The notes: generated by a model from the letters alone, not told the origin. Numbered from the stretch's first letter, positions 43,712-52,577 are shown. The stretch: 64,000 bases of DNA from Rs1 sp029027825 (GCA_029027825.1 CP093399.1:4402001-4466000); one strand, 5' to 3'. Made by a program: numbers and translations.

Positions 43712-44722
43712 ATGTCTCAAACAACTTTATTCACCATCCCTAAACTCATATCTCAAGTACTGAAAGTATATGATGTAGATACCCTAGCTATTTTTAAAAA
43801 AGTCGGCATAAACCTGATTCCAAGTGACAATAACAACACACGCGTGTCGATGGACCAGATGCAGAAGCTTTGGGAGCTTTCAGTGCAAGCTACAGGCAAT
43901 CCTGAACTTGGTCTAGTGGCAGCTGAATTGTTCCAACCTGCATATTTGAAAGGGCTAGGGCTCTCTTGGATGGCCAGTGCAACTCTCGAAGAGGGTTTGC
44001 GGCGTTTTGCGAAAAATAGTCAATTGATGAACACTGTGATGCGACTTGAATTACTAGAAAGAGATGATGATCTGTTAATTCAATATCGATCTCAGACGAA
44101 TATAGAACCTGTATTGAAAGGTCACCAGTGTGCTATTCAGCTAGGGGTAGGCTTTTTCTTAAAAATGTTTTGTCTCGCCGCCGGTAAAAGAATACCCGCA
44201 ACGGCCGTGTACTTTACTTTCGATCTTGGATCATCACTAAGTGTCTATGAAAATTATTTTCAGTGCCCAGTACATGGTAATAGTAAAGTGAGTGGAATTG
44301 CTTTTTCTCGATCTTTACTTAATGAATTGTTACCAACTCATGATTCTGAACTGGTAGCATTGAATGAAGCAGCCGTAGCAAAATATATTAATAGTATGCA
44401 AGCTGGCTTCGTGAGTAACAAAGTAGTAAATGCAGTGACTGACTCGTTGGCGCTGGGATGCCCCAGCGAGGAAACTATAGCCTTTAAATTGAATATGAGT
44501 AAGCGCACATTACAGCGTCGTCTTAATGCTGAGGGGCAATCTTACTCTGCATTATTGCATTCATTACGTATCGCACTGGCAAAGCAATACCTCACCAGTA
44601 AGAACATTTCAGTGACAGAAATTACCTATCAGTTAGGTTATAGCTCACCCAGTACTTTTGCTCGCGCATTTAAACAATTAGTGCATTGTTCCCCTGTTCA
44701 ATATCGCGAGCAACACAGTTGA
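43712..44722 (+). CDS. AraC-family transcriptional regulator (OruR/ArgR-like)
   Basis: 336 aa. The N-terminal two thirds are an arabinose-binding-like domain of the type found in OruR and related regulators (LWELSVQATGNPELGLVAAE...PAYLKGLGLSWMAS). The C-terminal AraC DNA-binding domain has both helix-turn-helix units (IAFKLNMSKRTLQRRLNAEG and ITYQLGYSSPSTFARAFKQLVHCSPVQYR). Targets are unknown; the aldehyde dehydrogenase relic just downstream and the LysE gene are candidates by position. Confidence 0.9.
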   Translation: MSQTTLFTIPKLISQVLKVYDVDTLAIFKKVGINLIPSDNNNTRVSMDQMQKLWELSVQATGNPELGLVAAELFQPAYLKGLGLSWMASATLEEGLRRFAKNSQLMNTVMRLELLERDDDLLIQYRSQTNIEPVLKGHQCAIQLGVGFFLKMFCLAAGKRIPATAVYFTFDLGSSLSVYENYFQCPVHGNSKVSGIAFSRSLLNELLPTHDSELVALNEAAVAKYINSMQAGFVSNKVVNAVTDSLALGCPSEETIAFKLNMSKRTLQRRLNAEGQSYSALLHSLRIALAKQYLTSKNISVTEITYQLGYSSPSTFARAFKQLVHCSPVQYREQHS

Positions 44723-44729
44723 TCCTTTA

Positions 44730-44900
44730 TTAAAAATCGCCGACCAGCATATATTTAAGTTCAAGGTAGTCATCCATCTCATATTTCGACCCTTAACGAT
44801 CTAAACCTGAATGTTTTATTCCGCCAAACTGAGCCGCGCAGTTTGAAATAATTTCCTCTAAATACAGCTCTTGCAAATCGCTAGTAGCTAACGTTAAATG
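44730..44900 (-). pseudogene. Remnant of an aldehyde dehydrogenase (succinate-semialdehyde dehydrogenase-like), C-terminus only
   Basis: Translating the reverse strand gives EEIISNCAAQFGGIKHSGLDR, a TAA stop, then GSKYEMDDYLELKYMLVGDF and a final TAA. The pattern FGGIKxSGLxRxGSKYxxDDYLExKY is the characteristic end of GabD-type dehydrogenases. An in-frame stop interrupts it and only about 50 residues of similarity remain; the catalytic regions are gone. The rest of the gap 44723-45194 holds no other gene that I can support. Confidence 0.75.
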
Positions 44901-45194
44901 AATGGTAGATTGTTCTGCTGAGGGCTTTCAGTTTATGGCTTTATCTTCATGCTGGGTGCTGGCGGTAACTGTCGCCTCTAGCAATTATCCGATGGAAAAA
45001 TACTGCTTAGTTAGCACTCTATTGATATCACTTGAATATTTCGTGCAATGCCATGTTATATAGTTGTCTTATAATTCTATCCGATTGAACGCCGTACTAA
45101 TGCATTTGGTTGGTTGAAAAATAAAAGTCAGTAAAAAAAATAATAAACTAGGACACGCGCAATTCGGCGCAATATCCAAAATTAGAGGTAGGCT

Positions 45195-45821
45195 ATGCAA
45201 GAAATTAATTACGTACTAATATTTTTCGCCGCATTGATTGCGATCGCCAGCCCAGGGCCGGCAACACTTGCTATATCAGGTACGTCGCTGAACCAAGGGC
45301 GAAAATACGGACTAGCGCTAGCGGTAGGCGTGTTAACTGGCTCTCTATTATGGTCATTTTCAGCAGCTTTTGGTTTAGCCGTACTAATGTCTGCAAATGC
45401 TTGGTTGTTTGAAGTGTTGCGCTATTTTGGGGCCGGCTACCTCCTGTATTTGGCTTATAAATCATTGCGTTCAGCTTTGAGTGCCAATCAAGAAGATCTG
45501 TTAAATAGCCCAGTTTCGGAGTTGAAATCAGCGTATTTACGTGGGCTATTGATCCATTTGTCAAATCCAAAGGCAATCTTGTTTTTTGTTGCTCTGTATT
45601 CACTGGGCTTGCCTAAAGAAGTGAGTAGCATAGAGCTTTTAAAGGTCATCGCTACGGTTGGCTTGACTAGTTTGTGCATTTTCATTGGCTATGCACTGTT
45701 GTTTTCGATACCTAAAGTACGGGTGTTGTATCTAAAATCGCGGCGTATTTTTGAATCCGTGTTTGCGGTTTTCTTTGGCATAGCCAGTGTAAAAGTACTG
45801 ACTGGCAACTTAAACATGTGA
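45195..45821 (+). CDS. LysE-family amino-acid exporter
   Basis: 208-aa inner-membrane protein with six predicted helices. N-terminal FFAALIAIASPGPATLAISGTSLNQGRKYGLALAVGVLTGS is the LysE/RhtB signature, with SPGPA in helix 1 and the conserved Gly-rich loop; LSNPKAILFFVALY marks the middle. Likely exports an amino acid or derivative; substrate not predictable. Confidence 0.9.
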   Translation: MQEINYVLIFFAALIAIASPGPATLAISGTSLNQGRKYGLALAVGVLTGSLLWSFSAAFGLAVLMSANAWLFEVLRYFGAGYLLYLAYKSLRSALSANQEDLLNSPVSELKSAYLRGLLIHLSNPKAILFFVALYSLGLPKEVSSIELLKVIATVGLTSLCIFIGYALLFSIPKVRVLYLKSRRIFESVFAVFFGIASVKVLTGNLNM

Positions 45822-45924
45822 AAGCAGCTATAACAATAGTCTTAAGTAGATCACTATATTTACTGTGATGATCGCTCAATCCCGATAGTCCCCATAAATC
45901 TAATGTTTTAGTTGTCTTATTACT

Positions 45925-46182
45925 ATGAATAAAATTGTCAAAATAATAGTCAGTGGCCTAATAGCGGCTCCTGTAGCGCTAGGCTTATTTCTCGGTAGCT
46001 CATTAATACACTTGCAGATATATAAAACTCTAAACCCAACTAAAGATACTGAATATGGTCATAACTATTATTTTGATCAACAGCTAGAAATACATTTTTA
46101 TATCGCTATACCCGTATTTTTTGTCGCTAGTAGCTGGTTAATTTACCGGTTGTTTAAAAGAGGACTAAAAAATTATGCTTAA
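45925..46182 (+). CDS. Small two-helix membrane protein
   Basis: 85 aa with helices at about 8-30 and 55-76 and a hydrophilic loop between (IYKTLNPTKDTEYGHNYYFDQQ). No family recognised. Its last 8 bp overlap the start of the carbamoyltransferase-like gene, so the two are translationally coupled and probably function together. Confidence 0.65.
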   Translation: MNKIVKIIVSGLIAAPVALGLFLGSSLIHLQIYKTLNPTKDTEYGHNYYFDQQLEIHFYIAIPVFFVASSWLIYRLFKRGLKNYA

Positions 46183-46978
46183 GTTACTAGATATTGATGA
46201 TTTAACAAAAGCTGACATCTATAAGATATGGCGTAATGTTCGGGAAAATCTAAATCGTGATTTCACGGCCAATATCGGCTGGTCTTTTGCCGGGAACGGG
46301 ATCCGCACTAGGACTACATTTATACAAGCCTTTCAAAATCTTGGGATAAATTATGTAGAATTGCCTAATTTTTTGCAAACTGGGGAGTCGGTGCAGGACT
46401 TGGCTGGCTATATGGATTCCTTTTATTCAATGTACATTATTCGTGAACCCAGCCACCAAAGATTGCAAGAATTTGCAGCCGCTACTTCTAGGCCGATTAT
46501 TAATGCGATGTCCGGTGAAGCACACCCATGCGAGGTTTTAACTGACGCATACTATTTGGCAACTAGGTACGAGTCCTTACCTCAGCTACGTATACTGCTG
46601 TGGGGACCAGTGACGAATGTCTTTAAATCTTGGCATTCACTAGCTAAGGTTTTAGATCTAAATATTACCCAGTGTTGTCCTCGCGAGTACCATCTAGACA
46701 AAAAGGGCATAGCATACACGGATAACTATACCGGTGAGTATGACGTGCTAGTGACCGATGCTTGGCCAGCAGGTTTTTTTGATCAAAATTATTGCCTTAC
46801 TGAGCATAAGCTACGTGAGCTGGGCAGTCCAATAGTACTGCCTACGCCGCCGGTTACTGTCGGGAACGAGCTGAGTAAATCTTTATGTCAGACCGAAAAT
46901 TTTGTCGGCTATCGGCAGAAGGCATTGTTACTGCCGGTGCAAGTACAAATCATTGCTTATTTGTTAGAGAGTCTCTGA
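46175..46978 (+). CDS. Diverged aspartate/ornithine carbamoyltransferase-like protein
   Basis: 267 aa, shorter than the usual 300-340. The carbamoyl-phosphate loop, normally S-T-R-T-R, reads GIRTRTTFIQAFQNLG: the Arg-Thr-Arg core survives, while the Ser and first Thr are Gly and Ile. HPCEVLTDAYYL replaces HPxQxLxD with Q changed to E. LLWGPVTNVFKSW resembles the second-domain GDxxNNVxxS. The catalytic HCLP loop of ornithine carbamoyltransferases appears as LPTPPVTVG, with no His or Cys. It probably does not run normal transcarbamoylation; a changed substrate or a regulatory role is possible. Coupled to a small membrane protein upstream. Confidence 0.75.
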   Translation: MLKLLDIDDLTKADIYKIWRNVRENLNRDFTANIGWSFAGNGIRTRTTFIQAFQNLGINYVELPNFLQTGESVQDLAGYMDSFYSMYIIREPSHQRLQEFAAATSRPIINAMSGEAHPCEVLTDAYYLATRYESLPQLRILLWGPVTNVFKSWHSLAKVLDLNITQCCPREYHLDKKGIAYTDNYTGEYDVLVTDAWPAGFFDQNYCLTEHKLRELGSPIVLPTPPVTVGNELSKSLCQTENFVGYRQKALLLPVQVQIIAYLLESL

Positions 46979-46990
46979 ACAAGCCAGTAC

Positions 46991-47081
46991 CCTGCGTGCA
47001 CGGAAGGTGTGTGATTTACGCAGGCCCTTAACCTATGCTGCGATCTATTATCGCAGGCACTCGCTGCAGTTGACGAGCGAG
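46991..47081 (+). promoter_or_regulatory. Cluster of three hairpins between the carbamoyltransferase-like gene and the next gene
   Basis: Stems CCTGCGT / ACGCAGG (46991-47024), CTGCGAT / ATCGCAG (47038-47056) and CTCGCT / AGCGAG (47060-47081), all perfect. Together they fill almost the whole gap to the GTG start at 47110. None has a T-run, so an RNA leader or a stacked terminator are both possible. Confidence 0.5.
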
Positions 47082-47109
47082 AGCAAACCAAAACAAGAGA
47101 AAACCACCA

Positions 47110-47634
47110 GTGAACTATTCAGAAATAATTGCTGCACTAAACCATGCTACAGGATTCGACTTATTCAGGATTAACGTCGCTATTGGAAAGATGTTGGACG
47201 ATCCTAAGCGCAGCATGCAGCTAAAACAGAATTTACGACAAGGCCAGCAGATAGAGTACTTCGACCCTGCTGAAAATAGAGCGATAAGCGCTGTTATAAT
47301 TGAATTTAAAAGAACTCGGGTGTCGGTTAGAAATGTTGATGATGGTCGAGTATGGAACATACCGTATTATTACATCAATATAAACGCCATTGATACCACC
47401 ATATCTGGGTCAGCTAACCAGCAGGGGCTTGATCGAAATGAGGTTAAAATCGGCGATAAAGTAGGCTTCATCGATAAAAACAATGTTGAACGCTATGGAG
47501 ATATTGTACGCTTAAACCAAAAAACCGTTACCTTAAACTGCGATGGCGGTAAATGGCGAGTATCTTATAGTTTTCTATTCAAGGTGCTGGGCCTAGATGT
47601 CGAAGCATTACCAATGCCGGATCATTTAGCATAA
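47110..47634 (+). CDS. Conserved-looking protein of unknown function, GTG start
   Basis: 174 aa, no signal peptide or membrane helix. After an N-terminal helical part, two similar segments follow: IEYFDPAENRAISAVIIEFKRTRVSVRNVDDGRVWNIPYYYI and VGFIDKNNVERYGDIVRLNQKTVTLNCDGGKWRVSYSFLF. Both have the pattern of a small beta-barrel turn (V.F.D....R...I......V........WR), so the protein seems to contain a duplicated SH3/KOW-like module. Such modules often bind nucleic acid, but no function can be assigned. Confidence 0.7.
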   Translation: MNYSEIIAALNHATGFDLFRINVAIGKMLDDPKRSMQLKQNLRQGQQIEYFDPAENRAISAVIIEFKRTRVSVRNVDDGRVWNIPYYYININAIDTTISGSANQQGLDRNEVKIGDKVGFIDKNNVERYGDIVRLNQKTVTLNCDGGKWRVSYSFLFKVLGLDVEALPMPDHLA

Positions 47635-47639
47635 ATTGA

Positions 47640-47711
47640 ACCTGAATCCGTGACTTCAAACTGAAGCACAGAACTTGTGCTATGTGATGCAGTGAGGCTA
47701 CTGATTCAGGT
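47640..47711. repeat. Inverted repeat ending in GATTCAGGT
   Basis: ACCTGAATC at 47640-47648 and its exact complement GATTCAGGT at 47703-47711. The arm with flanking GAAGTC recurs near 3484-3501 (GAAGTCGCTGATTCAGGTA), so this is another dispersed intergenic element. Confidence 0.5.
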
Positions 47712-47765
47712 ATTAGTGTTGTGTTTATCCTCTGTAGCGTAGTGAAAAAGACTTTAAAAGACTAG

Positions 47766-47925
47766 TTTTACCACAGAGGGCACAGAGGACACAGAGGAGG
47801 GATTTAAAAGATTAAAACCTAGAAGATTGTCTTAATACTAAGTATTAGGTTTTTTGGATTTTAGTGTTTTCTCTGTGTAGCGCAGCGCCTCTGTGACCTC
47901 TGTGGTGAAAAAAATCTTTAAGAGA
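47766..47925. repeat. Second copy of the CACAGAGG inverted-repeat element
   Basis: ACCACAGAGGGCACAGAGG near 47768-47797, and CTCTGTGTAGCGCAGCGCC through CTCTGTGGTGAAAAAAATC at about 47871-47918. The right part is the reverse complement of 1885-1925 with a few changes. The whole gap 47635-48154 has no gene; the GNAT promoter must lie in its last 150 bp. Confidence 0.7.
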
Positions 47926-48154
47926 TCGGTCTTGCCAAAAAGTTAAGTTGGAATATATTTCTGACAACTCAATGAGGTTTAGATTATAGCTAGTCATTTG
48001 TTCGTAGAATTTTTTGCTTTTGGCAATTGTAACTGAAACACATCTTTAATCAGCTAAAGATTTGATCTTAAGAGTTGAGCATAAAAACTGAGTTTCGCCG
48101 CGCTAGCTGTTCTCGGTTAAACTGCTAGCAAATAACCAGCATTAGGAGGTATTA

Positions 48155-48613
48155 ATGGATATTCAGATAGATAATCTTGAAGGTTTGGAAATAGGCAAGT
48201 TGCTTGAGGAGCATCATCAAGATATGTTGAAGCACTCCCCGCCTGAAAGTGTCCATGCTCTTGATTTATCGGCGTTGCGCGAGGCAAATATTACTTTTTG
48301 GAGTGCGCGAATTAACGGTCAACTGGCTGGATGTGGGGCGCTAAAAGAGCTAAGTAAAACGCATGTAGAGTTGAAATCAATGCGCACTTCTCGCCAGCAT
48401 TTAAGAAAGGGAGTGGCGGCTACAATCTTGACGCATTTACTAGCAGAAGCCAAGGCGCGAGCTTATAAAAAAATCAGCTTAGAGACCGGTAGTATGGATG
48501 TGTTTATTCCCGCGCAGCAATTATATAAGAAATTTGGTTTTCTTGATTGTGAGCCGTTTTCTAATTATCAAGCAGACCCTTATAGTCGGTATTTAAGCAA
48601 AAATATTGAGTAA
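48155..48613 (+). CDS. GNAT-family N-acetyltransferase
   Basis: 152 aa with an AGGAGGT site 7 nt before the ATG. Core motifs: WSARINGQLAGCGALKEL, ELKSMRTSRQHLRKGVAATILTHLL (acetyl-CoA loop RKGVAA), ISLETGSMDVFIPAQQLYKKFGF. The pattern around the last block, with two-residue-off GF and FSNYQADPYSRYLSK, resembles the PhnO/YsnE-like group. Substrate unknown. Confidence 0.88.
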   Translation: MDIQIDNLEGLEIGKLLEEHHQDMLKHSPPESVHALDLSALREANITFWSARINGQLAGCGALKELSKTHVELKSMRTSRQHLRKGVAATILTHLLAEAKARAYKKISLETGSMDVFIPAQQLYKKFGFLDCEPFSNYQADPYSRYLSKNIE

Positions 48614-48710
48614 ACAGCTCTGACAAAGCCGAGCTTATTGAATTGACTACTGCTATTAACAGTGGGGACAGGTCTGTGCAGCTAACTCACCGTTAGCTGC
48701 ACAGTATGAC

Positions 48711-50150
48711 TTAGCGTTTAACAGCGCTAGGCTGGTTCATTTGTGCTTGTTTTGTCATCGCTTTAAACACCGGCGAGAAAGGCTTGCGCTTGACGTACTT
48801 GCCCGCTCCTTTCACTGCTCTTAGATCTCCATCTTTGTACACTAAGTTGCCGCGACTAAGTGTATGGGTAGGTATACCGGTGACGGTACGCCCTTCAAAA
48901 ATATTAAAATCGATATTTTGATGATGAGTTTTCGCAGAAATGGTCCGTGTCCCAGCAGGATCCCACACCACTAAATCGGCATCTGCGCCGACTGTTACCG
49001 ATCCTTTTTGCGGATAGATATTAAATATCTTGGCCGCGTTGGCGGAGGTGACGGCGACAAATTCATTCATGGTCAGCTTGCCAGTATTGACCCCTGCATC
49101 CCACATAATAGCCATGCGATCTTCGATGCCAGCAGTGCCGTTGGGAATTAAGGTGAAGTTGTCCTTGCCGGCGGCTTTTTGCGGCGCACAGAAACAGCAG
49201 TGATCTGTGGCTGTGGTTTGTAAATTGCCGCTTTGCAAGCCTTTCCACAGAGCGTCTTGGTGCTCTTTTGATCTAAATGGCGGGCTCATCACATGCGCTG
49301 CCGCAAAGGTGAAATCTGGATGACGATACACGCTGTCATCGATCACTAGATGCCCGGCTAAACACTCGCCAAACACTCGCTGGCCTTCATTGCGCGCTCG
49401 GGTGATGGCCTCTAGTGATTCTTTACAAGATACGTGCACAATATAGATGGGCACGTTCATTACCTGGGCGATTTGAATGGCTCTGTTGGCGGCCTCTCCC
49501 TCGACAATGGGTGGGCGTGATAGAGGATGTCCCTCGGGGCCGGTAATCCCCTGGGCAAGAATTTCTTTTTGCAGTTGGAATACCAACTCACCGTTTTCAG
49601 CGTGCACTGTGGCCATCGCACCGAGCTGCATACATTGTTTAAAGCTGTTAATTAGGATTTCATCGTCAGCCATAATGGCGTTTTTGTAGGCCATAAAGTG
49701 CTTGAAGCTGTTAATGCCATGATCTTTAACTAAGCTTTCCATGTCCTTTTTAACACTCTCGTCCCACCAGGTAACCGCGACGTGGAATCCGTAGTCAGCA
49801 GCAGACTTTTCAGACCATTCTCGCCATTGCTGATAAGCTTCCATCAACGGTTGCTGGGGGGCGGGAATAACGAAGTCGATAATGCTGGTATTACCGCCGG
49901 CTAGGCCTGCAGCAGTGCCCGTATAAAAATCTTCACTGGCGACAGTGCCCATAAAAGGGAGTTGCATATGAGTGTGCGGATCTATGCCGCCGGGCATTAT
50001 TAACTGTCCCGTCGCATCGATAACTTCGGCTGATGAAGGAACTTCTAAGTTTTCACCGACGGCAACAATTTTTCCGTTCTCACAGTAAACATCGGCGCTG
50101 AAACTATGCTCGGCAGTCACTACAGTGCCGCCACGAATGACAATAGACAT
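48711..50150 (-). CDS. Dihydropyrimidinase / D-hydantoinase
   Basis: Zinc amidohydrolase opening the ring of dihydrouracil or dihydrothymine to N-carbamoyl-beta-amino acids (EC 3.5.2.2), second step of reductive pyrimidine breakdown. 479 aa. Metal ligands: DPHTH near residue 58, the carboxylated Lys in NSFKHFMAYKN, His in ATVHAENGE and YIVHVSCKES, Asp in TTATDHCCF. The C-terminal beta-sandwich includes IYPQKGSVTVGADADLVVWDP. The next genes on the same strand are the NCS1 permease and beta-ureidopropionase, forming a divergent catabolic cluster with the aminotransferase and dehydrogenase. Confidence 0.95.
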   Translation of the reverse strand: MSIVIRGGTVVTAEHSFSADVYCENGKIVAVGENLEVPSSAEVIDATGQLIMPGGIDPHTHMQLPFMGTVASEDFYTGTAAGLAGGNTSIIDFVIPAPQQPLMEAYQQWREWSEKSAADYGFHVAVTWWDESVKKDMESLVKDHGINSFKHFMAYKNAIMADDEILINSFKQCMQLGAMATVHAENGELVFQLQKEILAQGITGPEGHPLSRPPIVEGEAANRAIQIAQVMNVPIYIVHVSCKESLEAITRARNEGQRVFGECLAGHLVIDDSVYRHPDFTFAAAHVMSPPFRSKEHQDALWKGLQSGNLQTTATDHCCFCAPQKAAGKDNFTLIPNGTAGIEDRMAIMWDAGVNTGKLTMNEFVAVTSANAAKIFNIYPQKGSVTVGADADLVVWDPAGTRTISAKTHHQNIDFNIFEGRTVTGIPTHTLSRGNLVYKDGDLRAVKGAGKYVKRKPFSPVFKAMTKQAQMNQPSAVKR

Positions 50151-50243
50151 GAAATGCCTCCTTTTAGTAATTCAAATTAAACAGTGGAGCGCCCGTATGA
50201 TGAGCGGTCCTCTGTCGTTGAAATTTTACTTAGCTTGCCAGCA

Positions 50244-50276
50244 TAAACAGCGAGTAGCATTAGATTATGCTGTTTA
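50244..50276 (-). terminator. Hairpin after the NCS1 permease gene
   Basis: Stem TAAACAGC / GCTGTTTA with a 17-nt loop, 10 bp past the permease stop on the minus strand. The stem is AT-rich and no long T-run follows, so it may only partly terminate before the hydantoinase gene. Confidence 0.4.
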
Positions 50277-50285
50277 CCGGTTAAG

Positions 50286-51755
50286 CTAGTTGGGACGTTT
50301 CGCAATAAAGAAATAGATGGTGGCGCCAAGGGCGGAGCCAGTGAACCAACCAAATTGATAGAACCAACTTAGCGAACCAGTCATTATTGCAAACAAGGTT
50401 AAAGCGACAGGTACGGCAAAGGCAATCATGCCAGCCATATTAGTACCTGAGTACTCACCTTCGCCTAGGTATAAATCACGTAAGTTAAGTTGCTGTTTTT
50501 TAATTAAGAAGTAATCGACAATCATGATTCCAGCAATAGGCCCAAGTAAACTGGAATAGCCAAGTAACCAGTTGGTATACATCGCTTCTACACTGACATC
50601 GGATTCAACGGCGCCGAGTTTTTTCAATAGCTCCCAACCCATCAATAAAATACCAATAGCGCCGGTAATTAGCACACCGCGAGTCTGATTAATCTTAGTC
50701 GGGGCGATGTTTTGGAAGTCGTTAGTTGGCGAGACGATATTAGCAGCGGTGTTGGTTGATAGTGTCGCAATAATAATCATAATCATCGCAATCACCACCC
50801 ATCCCGGGCTATCGATCTTACCGATCAAATTAATCGGATCAGAAATTGTCTCTCCGACTAAAGTGGTTGATGCTGCAGTTAATACCACACCGAGCGCAGC
50901 GAAGAAGAACATCGTAGCCGGTAGACCAATTATCTGACCGACAATCTGCGACTTTTGCGATTTAACATAGCGACTAAAATCGGGAATGTTCAAAGAGAGC
51001 GTTGCCCAAAAGCCGACCATGGCAGTTAAACCACCGAAGAAATAACCCCAAAAAGAGGCGTCAGCGGGACGGTTAGCGGGAGTCGCTAAAATCTCAGTGA
51101 CTGAAATTTGCGGCCATGCCCACAACATCAGACCGATACTGACAGCGAGCAGTAGTGGAGCAGCGATTGTTTCAAGGATCTTGATTGACTCTGAACCTTT
51201 AATAACAATGTATAAGTTAATCACCAAAAAGATAAAGAAACCTATCACTTCGCCGGTTCCTCCTAGACTTTCCCAGCCAGGTAAAATTGCTGAGAATAGG
51301 ATGTGGATAGCTATCCCACCAAACAAGGTTTGGATGCCGAACCAGCCACAGGCCACCATTGCCCTAATCAAACAGGGGATGTTTGAGCCAAAAATACCAA
51401 AAGAGGAACGGAGCAACACCGGAAAAGGTATGCCAAATTTAGTCCCGGGAAATGCGTTTAGGGTCAGCGGGATTAATACAATCATATTGGCGACTAAAAT
51501 AGTGATGAGTGCCTCGCTGACCGATAGACCAAAGTAAGCGGTTAATACGCCTCCTAAAGTATAAGTGGGAACACAGATGGCCATTCCCACCCAAAGTGCA
51601 GCAACGTTCCAGGTTCCCCAGGTGCGTTGTGCTATTTTAGTCGGCGCGATATCAGCATTGTAGTGGCTACTACTGCTGATATCACTACCTACATCGAGTT
51701 CATAGAACTCGCCTACTTGTACAGCCTCGGAGCGGCTCGCTTGTTGATCACTCAT
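50286..51755 (-). CDS. NCS1-family nucleobase/hydantoin permease
   Basis: 489-aa inner-membrane permease with 12 predicted helices. The N-terminus ends in QRTWGTWNVAALWVGMAICVPTYTLGG, the NCS1 signature; GIPFPVLLRSSFGIFGSNIPCLIRAMVACGWFGIQTLFGG and FWATLSLNIPDFSRYVKSQ follow, both strongly conserved. It likely imports uracil, dihydrouracil, hydantoin or allantoin; the hydantoinase neighbour favours the first three. The ATG at 51755 has AAGG 8 nt upstream. The region upstream holds three more copies of this gene's leader and first codons. Confidence 0.93.
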   Translation of the reverse strand: MSDQQASRSEAVQVGEFYELDVGSDISSSSHYNADIAPTKIAQRTWGTWNVAALWVGMAICVPTYTLGGVLTAYFGLSVSEALITILVANMIVLIPLTLNAFPGTKFGIPFPVLLRSSFGIFGSNIPCLIRAMVACGWFGIQTLFGGIAIHILFSAILPGWESLGGTGEVIGFFIFLVINLYIVIKGSESIKILETIAAPLLLAVSIGLMLWAWPQISVTEILATPANRPADASFWGYFFGGLTAMVGFWATLSLNIPDFSRYVKSQKSQIVGQIIGLPATMFFFAALGVVLTAASTTLVGETISDPINLIGKIDSPGWVVIAMIMIIIATLSTNTAANIVSPTNDFQNIAPTKINQTRGVLITGAIGILLMGWELLKKLGAVESDVSVEAMYTNWLLGYSSLLGPIAGIMIVDYFLIKKQQLNLRDLYLGEGEYSGTNMAGMIAFAVPVALTLFAIMTGSLSWFYQFGWFTGSALGATIYFFIAKRPN

Positions 51756-52577
51756 TTGATTTACCTTTTGTAGTTATTTTTGGTTATTTTGGGATATATT
51801 AATCAGTGTGCTTAGGTGTTGCTGTGTTTTGCTGGACAGTGCGAAATCGCAATGCACATGCAATTCTGGTGCTTAAGATAGAGTCAAAAAGTTGACCGCA
51901 CCACGCGCGAATATCGCTACACAATAGTGGAATTCATAGAACTCAGCTATTTATGTAGCCTCGGAGCGGCTAGCTTGTTGATCACTCATTTGATTTACCT
52001 TTTGTAGTTATTTTTGGTTGCTCTGGATTATATTAATCAGTGTTTTAGTTGTTGCTGTGCAGTACAGAATCGCAATACACAAGATATTTATGTGCTAAAT
52101 CTAGTACCTCAAATGTTACCTAACAACGCGCGAATATCACTACACCATAGTGGAGTTCATAGAACTCTCCTAATTGTACAGCCTCGGAGCGGCTAGCTTG
52201 TTGATCACTCATTTGATTTACCTTTTGTAGTTATTTTTGGTTGCTCTGGATTATATTAATCAGTGTTTTAGTTGTTGCTGTGCAGTACAGAATCGCAATA
52301 CACAAGAAATTTAGGTGCTAAATCTAGTACCACAAAAGTAACCTAACAACGCGCGAATATCACTACACCATAGTGGAGTTCATAGAACTCGCCTACTTGT
52401 ACAACCTCGGAGCGGCTAGCTTGTTGATCACTCATTTGATTTACCTTTTGTAGTTATTTTTGGTTATTTTGGGATATATTAATCAGTGTGCTTAGGTGTT
52501 GCTGTGTTTTGCTGGACAGTGCGAAATCGCAATGTGCAGCAAATTTAGGCACTAAATCTAGTGCCATAAAAGCGATC
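51690..52577. repeat. Tandem array of the NCS1 leader plus first ~20 codons (four copies)
   Basis: The sequence around the permease ATG (start codon at 51753-51755) recurs at 51987-51989, 52210-52212 and 52433-52435, a step of 234, 223 and 223 bp. Each unit contains, on the minus strand, about 160 bp of upstream DNA, AAAAGGTAAATCAA-ATG and codons for MSDQQASRSEAVQVGEFYEL. In the two distal copies the frame runs on as HYGVVIFARC and stops (30 aa); in the proximal copy it stops after 12 codons. The unit junction falls right after codons for Glu-Leu. Confidence 0.92.
52548..52565 (-). terminator. Hairpin after the beta-ureidopropionase gene
   Basis: Perfect stem GGCACTA / TAGTGCC with a 4-nt loop, about 13 bp after the stop on the minus strand. 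A version with one changed base pair (GGTGCTA / TAGTACC) lies at the same place in the neighbouring leader unit near 52320. Confidence 0.45.
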
